From Pseudomonadales bacterium (GTDB lineage: Bacteria; Pseudomonadota; Gammaproteobacteria; Pseudomonadales; Halieaceae): DNA of 64,000 nt. Location: assembly GCA_024234855.1 (NCBI GenBank), contig JACKNN010000001.1:186001-250000 (forward strand), written 5' to 3'. Of the stretch, positions 7,652-17,199 are shown one piece after another. A model generated the notes under the pieces. The model was given only the letters and a program-made list of their open reading frames with translations. It had not been told where the DNA came from and searched no databases. Each line of letters starts with the position of its first letter. The first letter of the stretch is position 1. The position numbers and the translations under genes were made by a program.

Positions 7652-8854
7652 TCACATGTAGTTGAACAGCGACAGGCCCTGCATTTTGACGTAGGCCTGC
7701 TGGGCCGCCTGCAGTGCGGTCAGTTGCAGGTTGAAGCGACTGATCGCCTCTGCATAGTCCAGGTCCTGTACGCCGGAAAGGGTTTCCTGCAGCTGCAGTG
7801 AAAAACTCTCGTTGATATCGACCTGGTTGTCGACATGGTTGAGCCGCACTCCCACGTCCGCTCTCACCTGCAGCACATTGCCCAGCGCCTGGTCGATATC
7901 GCTCAAGGCCCTGCCCATCGCGTTATTCACCGCGGCCACCGCGGCGGGAGCCGGGCCGGCGCCATTGAGCGAGTCGACGATATTCTTCAGGGTGGTAAAC
8001 ATATCCTGCCTGGGCGCGGGTGCCAGGTTGAAGCTGTCGCCGTCGGCCGGCGCGCCGTTTATGCTGAAACTGGCGCCGGCAAACTCGATGGCCCCACCGG
8101 CAACGTAATTGCCGCTGGCCACCACTGCCGCTGCTGAGTCTGTCACCTGGTAGGTCACGGGGTCGCCGGGCGTGGGCTGGCTGAAGCTGATGCTGTAGTT
8201 GTCGCGCACGAAGCCGCCCCTGGCCGAATTACTCCCCACCACCGCCGTGCCCGTGTTGCCGGCAGCCGGCTCGATGACGAAAACGCCATTGCCCGCCGGA
8301 ATCGACATAAACACGTCCGCGCCGGAATCACGCACGGCAACCTGGGTGCTGGCGCCGAGTTGCAGGAAGCGCTGGCCGTCATCGCCGTTATAGGCAAACC
8401 CGCCGCCCTGGCGGGCGAACGGCGCTGACTTCGCCTGGAATCCGGCGAAGATATATTCCCCGCTGGCATCACGGGTGTTGGCCAGTGCCAGCAGCTCATC
8501 AATGCGGGCGTTAACCTCAGTGGCGATACTGCGGCGGGTTTCCGGGCTCTGGCTGGCATTATTGGCCTGCACCACCAGCTCGCGCACGCGCTGCAGCACA
8601 TTGCCCACGTCTGCCAGTACGGTATCTTCCTGCGCCAACTGACCCTGGGCCAGGTTGCCATTGCGCTGGAACTGGTCGACCTGCGCCAGGTCTTCGGTGA
8701 TATCGAGAATCTGTACCGCAGCCACCGGGTCGTCGGCGGGGGTCAGCACCCGGCGGCCCGTGGCCAGTTGCTGTTCGGTATGGCTCACCTCGGCCTGACG
8801 CGCCAGGATGCTGGAGATACCCTGCTGGAAAATCTGGACACTGGACATGCGCAT
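7652..8854 (-). CDS. flgL: Hook-filament junction protein FlgL (HAP3)
   Basis: A 400-residue junction protein. Its N-terminus (MRMSSVQIFQQGISSIL then QLATGRRVLTPADDPVAA) and C-terminus (LQETLSGVQDLDYAEAIS, then QAAQQAYVKMQGLSLFNYM) are the flagellin-like D0/D1 helices diagnostic of FlgL. The middle is a beta-rich variable region. Family role: with FlgK it forms the adapter rings joining the bent hook to the straight filament, exported by the flagellar apparatus. It starts 9 bp after the flgK stop, so the pair is one transcription unit from the sigma-28 promoter before flgK. Confidence 0.96.
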   Translation of the reverse strand: MRMSSVQIFQQGISSILARQAEVSHTEQQLATGRRVLTPADDPVAAVQILDITEDLAQVDQFQRNGNLAQGQLAQEDTVLADVGNVLQRVRELVVQANNASQSPETRRSIATEVNARIDELLALANTRDASGEYIFAGFQAKSAPFARQGGGFAYNGDDGQRFLQLGASTQVAVRDSGADVFMSIPAGNGVFVIEPAAGNTGTAVVGSNSARGGFVRDNYSISFSQPTPGDPVTYQVTDSAAAVVASGNYVAGGAIEFAGASFSINGAPADGDSFNLAPAPRQDMFTTLKNIVDSLNGAGPAPAAVAAVNNAMGRALSDIDQALGNVLQVRADVGVRLNHVDNQVDINESFSLQLQETLSGVQDLDYAEAISRFNLQLTALQAAQQAYVKMQGLSLFNYM

Positions 8855-8863
8855 GAGCTGTAC

Positions 8864-10780
8864 CTATCGCCGGGTTGCGTCTAGCAGGGTTTGAAATAAC
8901 TGGTCGGCCACGGCAATCATCTGGGCGGCGGCCTGGTAGGCCTGTTGCAACTGGATAAGGTTGGCCGCTTCTTCATCCAGGTTTACCCCGGACACGCTCT
9001 CCCTGGCCGCCCTGGCCTGCTCCAGTAATATGCTCTCGGTGGCGGCGCCGGACCTGGCCTGGCTGGTGCCCACCGCGACATCCGCCACCAGGTTGCTATA
9101 GGCGTCCTGATAGCTGGCGGTGCCGCCCATCAACCGGGATGACATCTGCAGCCCCCCCATAGCCAGTGCATTGCGGTTATCGCCCGTGCCATTGGAGTTG
9201 TTCTCGACCGAGAGCACGTCACCCGCTTCCGGGTTACCGCGCACGGTGAGGTCGAAACCGGCGAGTGAAAACGTCTTGCCGTTACCGTCCAGCGCCGGGT
9301 TGTAGGCCAGCGGGCCGCCGCCGATACCGGTGAGGTCAAATCCGGGAATGCCCGCCCCCAGCGCATCGGGGTTAAAGGTCAGGCTGACCTGCCCGGGCAG
9401 GGGCAGCACCTGCGGATCGGTAATGACCAGGCCGTCGATTACCCCCGAGCCAAAATTTCCCGGCGCCTGCTCCGATCGCAGCATCGATGCAGCGGCGAAA
9501 TCCGCGGGCCGCTTCAGGGCGACAGCAAACAGGGTAGCCCCCTGCCGGGTAGGTTGTATGGTGAAGGCGTCGCCGTTGCTCGGGGCGCCCAGTACGTCGA
9601 TGGTCAGGCCGTCAACCGCGAACGGGCCGCCGCCGGTCTGGCTGCTGCCGGTGCCCAGGTTGGTCAGCGTCCACTGGCCGCTGTCGAAGCGCAGGCTGTA
9701 ATCATCGCCCGTCAGGGCGGTCGCATCGCCAATAGCCACATTCAGCGAAGACAGGCCCGAGTTTCCCGGGTGGGCCGAGAATGTGGCCTCCAGCGGCAGG
9801 AAAAAATCACCCCCGGGCTGGCCATTGAGATCGAGTCCCAGCCGATGTTGCTCGTTGAATGTGGCGGCGAGCCCCGTCGCTACCAGCCCCAGCTGGTTTC
9901 TCGCCGGATCCAGTTGCTGCTCGCGAAAGTCCAGCAGGGCTCCCAGTTCACCACCGCTGAGGAAGCGGCTGAGATCGGTGATATTGCCGCTGGGGCTGGC
10001 CGCGCCGACGATAAGCCGGGTGCTGTCATAGGGGTCTGCCCCGGCGTGCAGCTGTTCCGCGGTAAAGCCAACCACCAGGGGCTGGCCGTTGCCGATCGCC
10101 ACGTTGATCGCGCCGTCACTCTGGGCAAAGGTGGCAACACCGATCTTTTGCGCCAGTTCGTTGAGCAATTGGTCACGGGCGTCCAGCAGGTCATTGGGCG
10201 GCTGCCCGCCCGCCCTGGCCGTCGCCTGGACCACCTGCTTGTTCAGGTCGGCAATACCGCGGGCCAGGGCGTTGATATCGCCGGTAGCGGCCTTGATCCT
10301 GCCGTTGAGCTCGGCATCGATATTGCGGAAATTGCTGTCGAGATAGTGAAAGCGATCCGCCAGCACCTGGGCTTCGCCCAGCAACACCTGGCGCTCCGGC
10401 AAAGAGCCCGGATTGTTGGCGACATCCTGGACCGCGCCAAAAAAATTCTCCAGCACCGGGGCCAGGCCCACCGCAGGGTCGGCCAACAGGCCGTCTAGCC
10501 TGTTGGAGAGTTCGTAAAAGGTTTGCAACCCGCTCTGCGAGGCGGTTCGAGTGCGCACATCCGCCGTCAGGAACTGGTCGTAGGAGCGCTCTACCGAATC
10601 GATGGTAACGCCGCTGCCAATGTAACTGCCGCCCTGGAACTGGGCCGGCAGGGTGTCAAAATTCACCCGCTGGCGGCTGTAGCCCTGGGTATTCACGTTG
10701 GCGATGTTGTGCCCTGTGGTCGCGATAGCCTGCTGCAGCGACAACAGCGCGGTACTTCCTACATTCAACAGATCTGACAC
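8864..10780 (-). CDS. flgK: Hook-filament junction protein FlgK (HAP1)
   Basis: A 638-residue junction protein. The N-terminal LNVGSTALLSLQQAIATTGHN and VNTQGYSRQRV motif is the rod/hook-family signature of FlgK, and the C-terminus (VSGVNLDEEAANLIQLQQ then QMIAVADQLFQTLLDAT) is the matching D0 helix. Length is within the 550-680 range for the family. It forms the first junction ring on the hook. Its sigma-28 promoter partly overlaps the last codons of flgJ, so flgKL belongs to the late class although it continues the hook-basal-body gene row. Confidence 0.96.
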   Translation of the reverse strand: MSDLLNVGSTALLSLQQAIATTGHNIANVNTQGYSRQRVNFDTLPAQFQGGSYIGSGVTIDSVERSYDQFLTADVRTRTASQSGLQTFYELSNRLDGLLADPAVGLAPVLENFFGAVQDVANNPGSLPERQVLLGEAQVLADRFHYLDSNFRNIDAELNGRIKAATGDINALARGIADLNKQVVQATARAGGQPPNDLLDARDQLLNELAQKIGVATFAQSDGAINVAIGNGQPLVVGFTAEQLHAGADPYDSTRLIVGAASPSGNITDLSRFLSGGELGALLDFREQQLDPARNQLGLVATGLAATFNEQHRLGLDLNGQPGGDFFLPLEATFSAHPGNSGLSSLNVAIGDATALTGDDYSLRFDSGQWTLTNLGTGSSQTGGGPFAVDGLTIDVLGAPSNGDAFTIQPTRQGATLFAVALKRPADFAAASMLRSEQAPGNFGSGVIDGLVITDPQVLPLPGQVSLTFNPDALGAGIPGFDLTGIGGGPLAYNPALDGNGKTFSLAGFDLTVRGNPEAGDVLSVENNSNGTGDNRNALAMGGLQMSSRLMGGTASYQDAYSNLVADVAVGTSQARSGAATESILLEQARAARESVSGVNLDEEAANLIQLQQAYQAAAQMIAVADQLFQTLLDATRR

Positions 10781-10826
10781 GATTATTTACCTGTAAAGCG
10801 TTACGGTTTTTCACCGTTATGCATTG

Positions 10827-10853
10827 TTAGCGGCAGCTCTCACAAAACCTTTA
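10827..10853 (-). promoter_or_regulatory. Sigma-28 promoter of flgKL
   Basis: On the minus strand TAAAGGTT, an 11-nt spacer and GCCGCTAA match the sigma-28 boxes with one mismatch each. The -35 box lies within the last codons and stop of flgJ. It is about 55 nt from the flgK start. Confidence 0.8.
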
Positions 10854-11805
10854 GGTCGCCGAAGACTGCACCCACGTCGATCTGGCGGACAATTCCCATG
10901 ATCTTGTCCGCATAATGCGGGTCCGTCGCGTATCCCGCGTCTTGCAGCTCGGTCAAGAATTGCCTGGTATCGGCTACTTTCGCCAACGCCTGCTGGTAGC
11001 GCGGATTGTTCTGGAGAAAGCTCACATAGTCGTCAAAACTGTTCGACAGGGAGTCGTAAACGCGGAAACTGGCCTTTTCCAGCGCCGCCACACCGTCGCG
11101 GAACTCCAGCGATCGCACCGCGGCGGCCGCACCATCCCAGCCACTGTCCGCCTTGATGCCAAACAGGTTGTAACTGCTGCCACCGTCGCTGGCCTGCACC
11201 ACCTTCCTGCCCCAGCCGGTTTCCAGCGCCGACTGGGCCACCAGTACCGCCGGGTCCACGCCGAGCTTGCCGGCTGCTTCCACCGCGTGGTCCCAGACCC
11301 CGCGGATATAGTCTTCCGGGGAGGCGGGTTGCCAGTTCACGCTGTCGTTCGCCGCGGCCCGCGCGGGCGGACGTGCTCCAACGGGCTCGGTGGCGCCGAC
11401 CGCAGCATCGGCCGGGTCCGCGGTCAATGACGGCGGGCGCAGGGTATGCAGTGGAGGCAATACCTGGGTGGGAAGCGGTTGCATCTCGGCGCTGCGCTCG
11501 CCGGCGGACCTGGCGCCGCCCAGATCCTCGACCAGCACCTCTGCCAGGCCCAGCCCACCCTGGCTGGACAGAGCGAGCGCCAGCTGGCTGTCGTGCATGC
11601 CCTGGTAGACTTCCATCTGGTTGCTCTGGAACAGGCCGCCCTCGATGGTTGCCTCGCGCATCGCCTTGAGCATCATCTGGACAAACAGCGACTCGAACTG
11701 CGCCGCGACTTCGCCCAGGGCTTCGGCCGGCGCGTTGCCGGCCCGGGTCCGCAGGTCGGACAGGCCCTGGAAGTCGTGGTAGATCGCTGCACCCGCTACA
11801 CTCAT
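10840..11805 (-). CDS. flgJ: FlgJ, rod scaffold and peptidoglycan hydrolase
   Basis: A 321-residue bifunctional FlgJ. The N-terminal rod-capping domain (about 15-105) contains AAQFESLFVQMMLKAMREA. The C-terminal glucosaminidase-type domain (about 160-310) contains the catalytic Glu in QSALETGWGRK, then YNLFGIKAD and YATDPHYADKI. The two are joined by a Pro/Ala-rich linker. Family role: caps the growing rod in the periplasm and cuts peptidoglycan so that it can pass. The two-domain form is typical of beta- and gammaproteobacteria. It follows flgI by 12 bp. Confidence 0.95.
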   Translation of the reverse strand: MSVAGAAIYHDFQGLSDLRTRAGNAPAEALGEVAAQFESLFVQMMLKAMREATIEGGLFQSNQMEVYQGMHDSQLALALSSQGGLGLAEVLVEDLGGARSAGERSAEMQPLPTQVLPPLHTLRPPSLTADPADAAVGATEPVGARPPARAAANDSVNWQPASPEDYIRGVWDHAVEAAGKLGVDPAVLVAQSALETGWGRKVVQASDGGSSYNLFGIKADSGWDGAAAAVRSLEFRDGVAALEKASFRVYDSLSNSFDDYVSFLQNNPRYQQALAKVADTRQFLTELQDAGYATDPHYADKIMGIVRQIDVGAVFGDLKVL

Positions 11806-11817
11806 CAGCCCGCGCCC

Positions 11818-12945
11818 CTAGATCACTATCAGCTCGGCGCGCAGCGCGCCCGCTGACTCCAGAGCCTGCAGGATGGCCACAAGATCACCCGGGGCGACGC
11901 CTATCTTGTTGACCGCCGCGACCAGGTCCTTCAGGGTGACACCGGGCTCGATATAGAACATCCGTCCGCTACCCTCCTCGATGGACACATCGGAGTTGGG
12001 CGTCACCGCCGTATTGCCGCGCCGTGCAAATGCACCGGGCTGACTGACCTGATAGTCCTCCGCGATACTCACCGTCAGGTTGCCGTGAGCCACCGCCGCC
12101 GGTAGCAGGCGAACCTCACTGCCTATCACCACTGTGCCGCTGCGGGAGTTGATGATCACCCGCGCCGGCGCAGAGCCCGGCTGTACCGAAAGATTCTCGA
12201 CTGCGGAAACGAATGCCACTTTTGCCGCCAGGTCAGCAGGCGCTGCCACCTCGATGGTGGCGCTGTCGACGGGTCGGGCCACGCCCTGGCCCAGACTGTC
12301 ATTGATGCTCTTGGCCACCCTTAACGCGGTGGTGAAATCCGGCGAGTTGAGGCTCATTACCAGCATTGGCTCATCGCCGAAAGCGCTGGGCACCGCTCGC
12401 TCCACCAGGGCGCCATTGGGTATACGGCCCGAATTCATGACATTGACAGTGACGCTGGAACCGTCGGCGCCCTCGGCGCCGAAACCGCTCACCACCAGGC
12501 TGCCCTGTGCCATGGCGTAGATGTTGCCATCGGCACCCTTGAGTGGCGTCATCAGCAGGGTGCCGCCGCGCAGGCTCTGGGCGTTGCCCAGCGAGGACAC
12601 GGTCACGTCGATGGACTGTCCCGGCTTGGTAAAAGGGGGAAGTTCCGCTGTCACCATCACCGCGGCCACGTTCTTCAGCTGCGGGTTCAGGCCCGGGTTG
12701 ACCACCACGCCCAGCGTCGCCAGCATGCTTTTCACGCTCTGCACGGTAAACGGGGTCTGGGTGGTTTTGTCACCCGATCCGTCCAGGCCGACGACCAGGC
12801 CATAGCCGATCAGCTGGTTGGCGCGCACGCCGTCAATGGTGGCCAGATCCTTGATCCGCTCGGCCAGAGCGACCGGCGTCGACAGCAGCATAAAGCTGCT
12901 CATTAACGTAGCGGTGATCGCCCTGAGCCTGCGCTTGAAGGTCAT
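11818..12945 (-). CDS. flgI: Flagellar P-ring protein FlgI
   Basis: A 375-residue periplasmic protein with an N-terminal Sec signal (arginines, then ITATLMSSFMLLSTPVALA). The conserved FlgI start of the mature part is ERIKDLATIDGVRANQLIGYG, cited here by its core LIGYGLVVGLDGSGD. Other family motifs are FTVQSVKSMLATLGV and, near the end, VNKIGVAPGDLVAILQALE. It builds the P ring around the rod in the peptidoglycan layer. The ATG at 12945 is preferred to a GTG at 12954 because AGGGG is 8 nt before it. The gap to flgH is short, so it lies within the flgB-J operon. Confidence 0.95.
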   Translation of the reverse strand: MTFKRRLRAITATLMSSFMLLSTPVALAERIKDLATIDGVRANQLIGYGLVVGLDGSGDKTTQTPFTVQSVKSMLATLGVVVNPGLNPQLKNVAAVMVTAELPPFTKPGQSIDVTVSSLGNAQSLRGGTLLMTPLKGADGNIYAMAQGSLVVSGFGAEGADGSSVTVNVMNSGRIPNGALVERAVPSAFGDEPMLVMSLNSPDFTTALRVAKSINDSLGQGVARPVDSATIEVAAPADLAAKVAFVSAVENLSVQPGSAPARVIINSRSGTVVIGSEVRLLPAAVAHGNLTVSIAEDYQVSQPGAFARRGNTAVTPNSDVSIEEGSGRMFYIEPGVTLKDLVAAVNKIGVAPGDLVAILQALESAGALRAELIVI

Positions 12946-12956
12946 CCCGGACACCC

Positions 12957-13652
12957 CTAGAAAGGCCAGAACGGCGTGAGGAAGAAGCGCGACAGCCAGC
13001 CCACTTTATTCGCATCCGCCGTGGCGCCGGTGCCACTGTAGGAGATACGCGCGTCCGCCACCTTGGTGGATAAAATGGTGTTGTTGGCCGATATGTCCAC
13101 CGGCCGCACAATGCCCTGCAGGCGGATGTACTCCTTGCCCTGGTTGAGCTCAAGCCACTTTTCACCCTTGACGTAGAAGTTCCCGCCCGGATACACCTTG
13201 GCGATGGTGACGGTGACACTGCCCTGCAACTTGTTGCTCTGGTTGCTGGCGCTGCCGCCGTCGAACGCGCTGTCCGAGGACAATTCAAACGCGAGGTTGT
13301 TGTCGTCACCCCACGACCGCGGCTGGCCGAACAGCACCGGGTTGGCAATCAGGGTGGAGTTGGTCTTGTCCAGGGTAGTGTCGCTGCTCTTGGCGGCATC
13401 GGTCGATTCGGCCAGCAGCACCGTCAGGATGTCCCCTACCCGGCGCGCCCGGAAATCCTCGAACAGCGCGAGGTTATGGCCCTGGTCCTGGTAGATGGCG
13501 CCGGTCGGCACCAGCGACTCCGGCTCCGGGTAGTAACCCTCCGGCGGCTCCTCCGCCATGAAATCGTCGTGAAACGGCTCCGGCGGCAGGACGCAACCCA
13601 CCAGCAATGCAGGTACCGCCACCAGGATCGACAAGCTTCGCGCGAAACGCAT
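12957..13652 (-). CDS. flgH: Flagellar L-ring lipoprotein FlgH
   Basis: A 231-residue lipoprotein. A lipobox LVGC at residues 17-20 makes Cys20 the acylated residue. Family signatures are YQDQGHNLALFEDFRARRVGD, of which the core is LFEDFRARRVGDILTVLL, and the C-terminal YIRLQGIVRPVDI and RISYSG with a terminal F-rich tail (SRFFLTPFWPF). It forms the L ring in the outer membrane. The ATG at 13652 with AGGTGA 6 nt upstream is chosen over GTG 13661. It lies directly after flgG and before flgI. Confidence 0.95.
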   Translation of the reverse strand: MRFARSLSILVAVPALLVGCVLPPEPFHDDFMAEEPPEGYYPEPESLVPTGAIYQDQGHNLALFEDFRARRVGDILTVLLAESTDAAKSSDTTLDKTNSTLIANPVLFGQPRSWGDDNNLAFELSSDSAFDGGSASNQSNKLQGSVTVTIAKVYPGGNFYVKGEKWLELNQGKEYIRLQGIVRPVDISANNTILSTKVADARISYSGTGATADANKVGWLSRFFLTPFWPF

Positions 13653-13661
13653 GCGGATCAC

Positions 13662-14447
13662 CTACAGGTTATTCGACACGTACTGGAGCATCTGGTCCGT
13701 GGTCGAGATAGCGCGCGAATTCATTTCATAGGCGCGCTGGGTTTCGATCATATCCACCAGTTCCTCTACCACATTCACGTTCGAGCTTTCGACATAGCCC
13801 TGCATCACCACACCCAGGCCGTTCAGTCCCGGGTTGCCCGACTGCGGCGAGCCGCTGGCGCTGGACTCGACATAGAGATTGTCGCCGATCGGCTGCAGCC
13901 CCGCCGGGTTGACAAAATCTGACAGCTGCACATTGCCGATCTGGTTGACGCCGCTGGAGCCCGGCAGGCGCACCGACACGGTGCCGTCGCCACCGATGGT
14001 GACTGAAAGCGCGTCCTCGGGGATGGTGATGTTCGGTTGCAGCTGAAAACCCGAGGCCGTCACCAGCTGCCCCTGGTCGTCCATCATGAAGGTGCCGTCC
14101 CGGGAGTAGGCCTGGGAGCCGTCCGGCAGCAGTATCTCGAAGAAGCCGCGACCCTGGATCGCCATGTCAAGCTGGTTATCGGTTTGTTGCAGATTGCCCT
14201 GGGTGAACAATTTCTCGGTGGCCACGGTGCGCACCCCGGTTCCCAGCATCAGGCCCGACGGCAGCAGGGTATCCTGCGAGGACTGCGCCCCCACCTGGCG
14301 CACATTCTGGTAAAGCATGTCGGCAAAAATCGCCCGGCTGCGCTTGTAGCCCGTGGTGCCGGCATTGGCGAGATTGTTGGCAATGTTGGACATCTTGGTC
14401 TGTTGCGCGTCCAACCCTGTTTTGGCGATCCAAAGTGCCTGGTTCAT
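13662..14447 (-). CDS. flgG: Distal rod protein FlgG
   Basis: A 261-residue rod protein. The N-terminus NQALWIAKTGLDAQQTKMSN followed by NNLANAGTTGYKRSR is the hook-rod family signature; the C-terminus EELVDMIETQRAYEMNSRAI is the FlgG form. Length is the canonical 260-262. It polymerises as the distal rod and is exported without a cleaved signal. It is cotranscribed with flgF (12 bp upstream) and flgH. Confidence 0.97.
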   Translation of the reverse strand: MNQALWIAKTGLDAQQTKMSNIANNLANAGTTGYKRSRAIFADMLYQNVRQVGAQSSQDTLLPSGLMLGTGVRTVATEKLFTQGNLQQTDNQLDMAIQGRGFFEILLPDGSQAYSRDGTFMMDDQGQLVTASGFQLQPNITIPEDALSVTIGGDGTVSVRLPGSSGVNQIGNVQLSDFVNPAGLQPIGDNLYVESSASGSPQSGNPGLNGLGVVMQGYVESSNVNVVEELVDMIETQRAYEMNSRAISTTDQMLQYVSNNL

Positions 14448-14458
14448 TCCTCAACTCC

Positions 14459-15199
14459 TCAGTTCAGACTTATCAGTTCCGCCGAAGCGGCATCGAGTTC
14501 TTCGGCGACTTTCATCATTTTCGTGTGATACTCGAATTCCCTGGCCAGCTCGATCATCTGCACCAGCGAACCCACCGAGTCCACATTGCTGGATTCCAGC
14601 GAACCGGCGATCAGGGTTACACCGGCATCGGCCACCGGCTCCTCGCCATTGCGCATCTGGATCAGGCCATTGGCACCCCTGACCAGTTCCGCCTTGTCGG
14701 GCTTGACCAGCTTGATCCGATCTACCTCAGTCACACTATTGGGATCCTCGCCCAACGGTACGATCGTCACGGTGCCATCCGAGCCTATCGACACATGGGA
14801 ATAATCCGGCAGCGCAATCGGGCCCGAGTCCCCGAGGATCTGCCGTCCCGCCCCGTCCAGTAACTGCCCCACCTCATTTATCCGCAGGTCGCCGCGGCGA
14901 CTGACACCCCTGGTGCCGTCTACTTCTGCCACCGCGATCCAGCCCTCGCCGTTTATCGCCACATCGAGGTCACCGCCGGTGACATTCACGGAGCCCTCGC
15001 GAAAGTTGATACCGGTGCCGTACAGGCTCGTGTAGGCGCGGCTCTCGGCCTGCTCTCCCGCCAGTTGCGCCGTTTGCGCCAGGATGAGATCGGCGCGAAA
15101 CCCCGCGGTTGAGGCGTTGGCGAGATTGTTGCTGTTAGCGGCCTGGGCCAGCATCGCCTGGCCGGCGCCCGAGCTTGCAACATATACCAGGTGATCCAT
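14459..15199 (-). CDS. flgF: Proximal rod protein FlgF
   Basis: A 246-residue rod protein with the FlgF start MDHLVYVASSGAGQAMLAQA and NNLANASTAGFRADL, a central GDLDVAINGEGWIAV, and the C-terminal LVQMIELAREFEYHTKMMK. Length is normal. It forms part of the proximal rod with FlgB and FlgC. It lies 17 bp downstream of flgE. Confidence 0.96.
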   Translation of the reverse strand: MDHLVYVASSGAGQAMLAQAANSNNLANASTAGFRADLILAQTAQLAGEQAESRAYTSLYGTGINFREGSVNVTGGDLDVAINGEGWIAVAEVDGTRGVSRRGDLRINEVGQLLDGAGRQILGDSGPIALPDYSHVSIGSDGTVTIVPLGEDPNSVTEVDRIKLVKPDKAELVRGANGLIQMRNGEEPVADAGVTLIAGSLESSNVDSVGSLVQMIELAREFEYHTKMMKVAEELDAASAELISLN

Positions 15200-15216
15200 C
15201 GCTCAGGTCCTATACG

Positions 15217-16482
15217 TTAGCGCAGGTTGATAATGGTCTGGGTGATCGTGTCTTCCGTCTGGATCACCTGGGCGTTGGCCTGGAAGTTGCGCTGGGCGAT
15301 GATCATGTCGACCAGTTGCTCGGTGATATCCACGTTCGAACCCTCCAGCGCGCCGGACTGCAGTACCCCCAGGCCGGAACTGCCCGGCGCGCCCAGGGTT
15401 GCCGCCCCGGAGGAAAAGGTCTCCGCCCAGCTGGTGTCACCCAGCGGCTGCAGCCCATTGGGGTTGGAAAAGCCGGCGATGGCGACCTGCCCCAGGGCTC
15501 GCGCCTGGCCGTTGGTGTAGCGCGCGAACACCACCCCGCTGTCATCGATTTCCAGGCCGTAAAGCTGCCCGGTGGTAAAACCGTCCTGCACCGCGCTGCT
15601 GACCGCGAACTCAGCTCCGAACTGGGTGAACTGGGACAGGGAGATCGTGAGGTCCTGCGGGTCCGCGCCGGTTGGCAGGCCGGAGCCGTTGAGCGGGTTC
15701 CAGCCGGTGATGTCGATATCCACCGGCAGGGTGAGCGGGTCGAATTTACCGTTGGACTGGAAGTTCAGCAGGTCGGGCCCGGACGTGGTCACCCCGTCCA
15801 CCAGGGTATGGACCTCCCATTCGTTGGCATTGGCGGTCTTGACGAAGTACAGGCTCATCACGTGGGCATTGCCCAGCCCGTCGTAGATGGTGCTGGAGGT
15901 CGTGGCATTGAATGACGCCGAATCAGGCACCGTCGGCGGCGTCGCAAACGCATCGAATGGCCCGCCGAAGGGCACCGTAGGCGGCACCTGGCGTGAATCC
16001 AGGTTGGCGGTAAGCTCGGTGAGCGCGGTGGGATTGGGGTCGATCAGCGACGTATCCAGTTGCAGATCGCCGGTCTGGCCGTTGACCGTGCCGGTATTGT
16101 CGACTTCGAAGGCCTGCAGGCGATGGCCCTCGTTGGTGACCAGGAAACCTTCCCGGTCGACCTGGAAATTACCCGCCCGGGTGTAAAGCGCCGCGCCGTC
16201 ATCGCTTAGCAGGAAGAACCCATTGCCGTTGATGGCCAGGTCCAGGGCGTTGTTGGTAAAGCTGATATTGCCCTGGGTAAACTCCTGGGTGACCCCGGCC
16301 AGGCTTACCCCCTTGCCGATGGCATTACCACCGGCCCCGAGCAGGCTGCTGGCGTAAACATCGGCAAACTCCGCCCTTGAGGTTTTAAAACCTGTGGTGG
16401 AGCTGTTGGCGATATTGTTACCAATAACACCGAGATCCGCCGTTGCTGCGTTGATCCCTGACACCGCGGTATCAAAAGCCAT
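15217..16482 (-). CDS. flgE: Flagellar hook protein FlgE
   Basis: A 421-residue hook protein. The N-terminal helix shows ALSGIN-type residues (VSGINAATADLGVIGNNIAN) and STTGFKTSRAEF. The C-terminus is QLVDMIIAQRNFQANAQVIQ with TEDTITQTIINLR. The central D1/D2 region has GDLQLDTSL and the YFVKTAN strand common to FlgE of about 400 residues. It polymerises into the flexible hook, whose length is set by FliK. It follows flgD by 31 bp. Confidence 0.96.
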   Translation of the reverse strand: MAFDTAVSGINAATADLGVIGNNIANSSTTGFKTSRAEFADVYASSLLGAGGNAIGKGVSLAGVTQEFTQGNISFTNNALDLAINGNGFFLLSDDGAALYTRAGNFQVDREGFLVTNEGHRLQAFEVDNTGTVNGQTGDLQLDTSLIDPNPTALTELTANLDSRQVPPTVPFGGPFDAFATPPTVPDSASFNATTSSTIYDGLGNAHVMSLYFVKTANANEWEVHTLVDGVTTSGPDLLNFQSNGKFDPLTLPVDIDITGWNPLNGSGLPTGADPQDLTISLSQFTQFGAEFAVSSAVQDGFTTGQLYGLEIDDSGVVFARYTNGQARALGQVAIAGFSNPNGLQPLGDTSWAETFSSGAATLGAPGSSGLGVLQSGALEGSNVDITEQLVDMIIAQRNFQANAQVIQTEDTITQTIINLR

Positions 16483-16513
16483 ATCCTTTCTCCTGACCTG
16501 TTAACGTCTGTAG

Positions 16514-17188
16514 TTATAAAATGCGCTTGACCTGGGCCAGCGACACCTTGTCGCCGCCCGCCAGATTCAACTTCACGCCCGTGCCCGTCTGGTCGACGGT
16601 AACGGATTCCACCAGGCTGTGGGCATAGGTCGGCACGCCCTGGGCCTGACCATTGATCACTGCCTCCGCACTCACGCGGTATTGCCCCGCTGGCGCCGGG
16701 TCCCCGGCGTCGGTCATGCCATCCCACTGCACATTGATCTCCCCGGCCGCGGCGGCCCCCATGGTTCGGGTATGCACCAGGCGGCCACTCATGTCCTGTA
16801 TATACAGGTGCACGGCCGAGCTGTTTCGAGGCAAGGTCACGGTAGCGTCGAGGGTCTGGTCCGCCGCCAGTACGCCCAGGTTGGACTGCGTCACCACTTT
16901 GTGGCCGACCAGTCCGGCGGCCTGCAGTGTCTGGCTCGAGCTCATCAGGCTGGTGAGCTCGCTGAAACCACTTTGCAGCCCCTGGATACCGTCCACGGTG
17001 CCGAACTGGGCGATCTGTGACAGAAACTCGAAGTTGTCCATGGGCTTGGTGGGGTCCTGGTTCTGCAACTGCGCCACCATCAGCCGCATAAAGTCTTCCT
17101 GCCCCAGCTCACCCTGGGACTTCGTCCTGCTCGCCGTGGCCGTGTTGGGGAACAATTCCGAGATACTGGGTGTCGCTTCCATTGCCAT
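16514..17188 (-). CDS. flgD: Hook assembly cap protein FlgD
   Basis: A 224-residue hook cap. The conserved N-terminal motif is LGQEDFMRLMVAQLQNQDP with KPMDNFEFLSQIAQF; the C-terminal half has the FlgD Ig-like region (VQWDGMTDAGDPAPAGQY). Family role: a transient scaffold at the tip during hook polymerisation that is replaced by FlgK. Operon position between flgC and flgE is standard. Confidence 0.96.
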   Translation of the reverse strand: MAMEATPSISELFPNTATASRTKSQGELGQEDFMRLMVAQLQNQDPTKPMDNFEFLSQIAQFGTVDGIQGLQSGFSELTSLMSSSQTLQAAGLVGHKVVTQSNLGVLAADQTLDATVTLPRNSSAVHLYIQDMSGRLVHTRTMGAAAAGEINVQWDGMTDAGDPAPAGQYRVSAEAVINGQAQGVPTYAHSLVESVTVDQTGTGVKLNLAGGDKVSLAQVKRIL

Positions 17189-17199
17189 CTCCTGTTTAC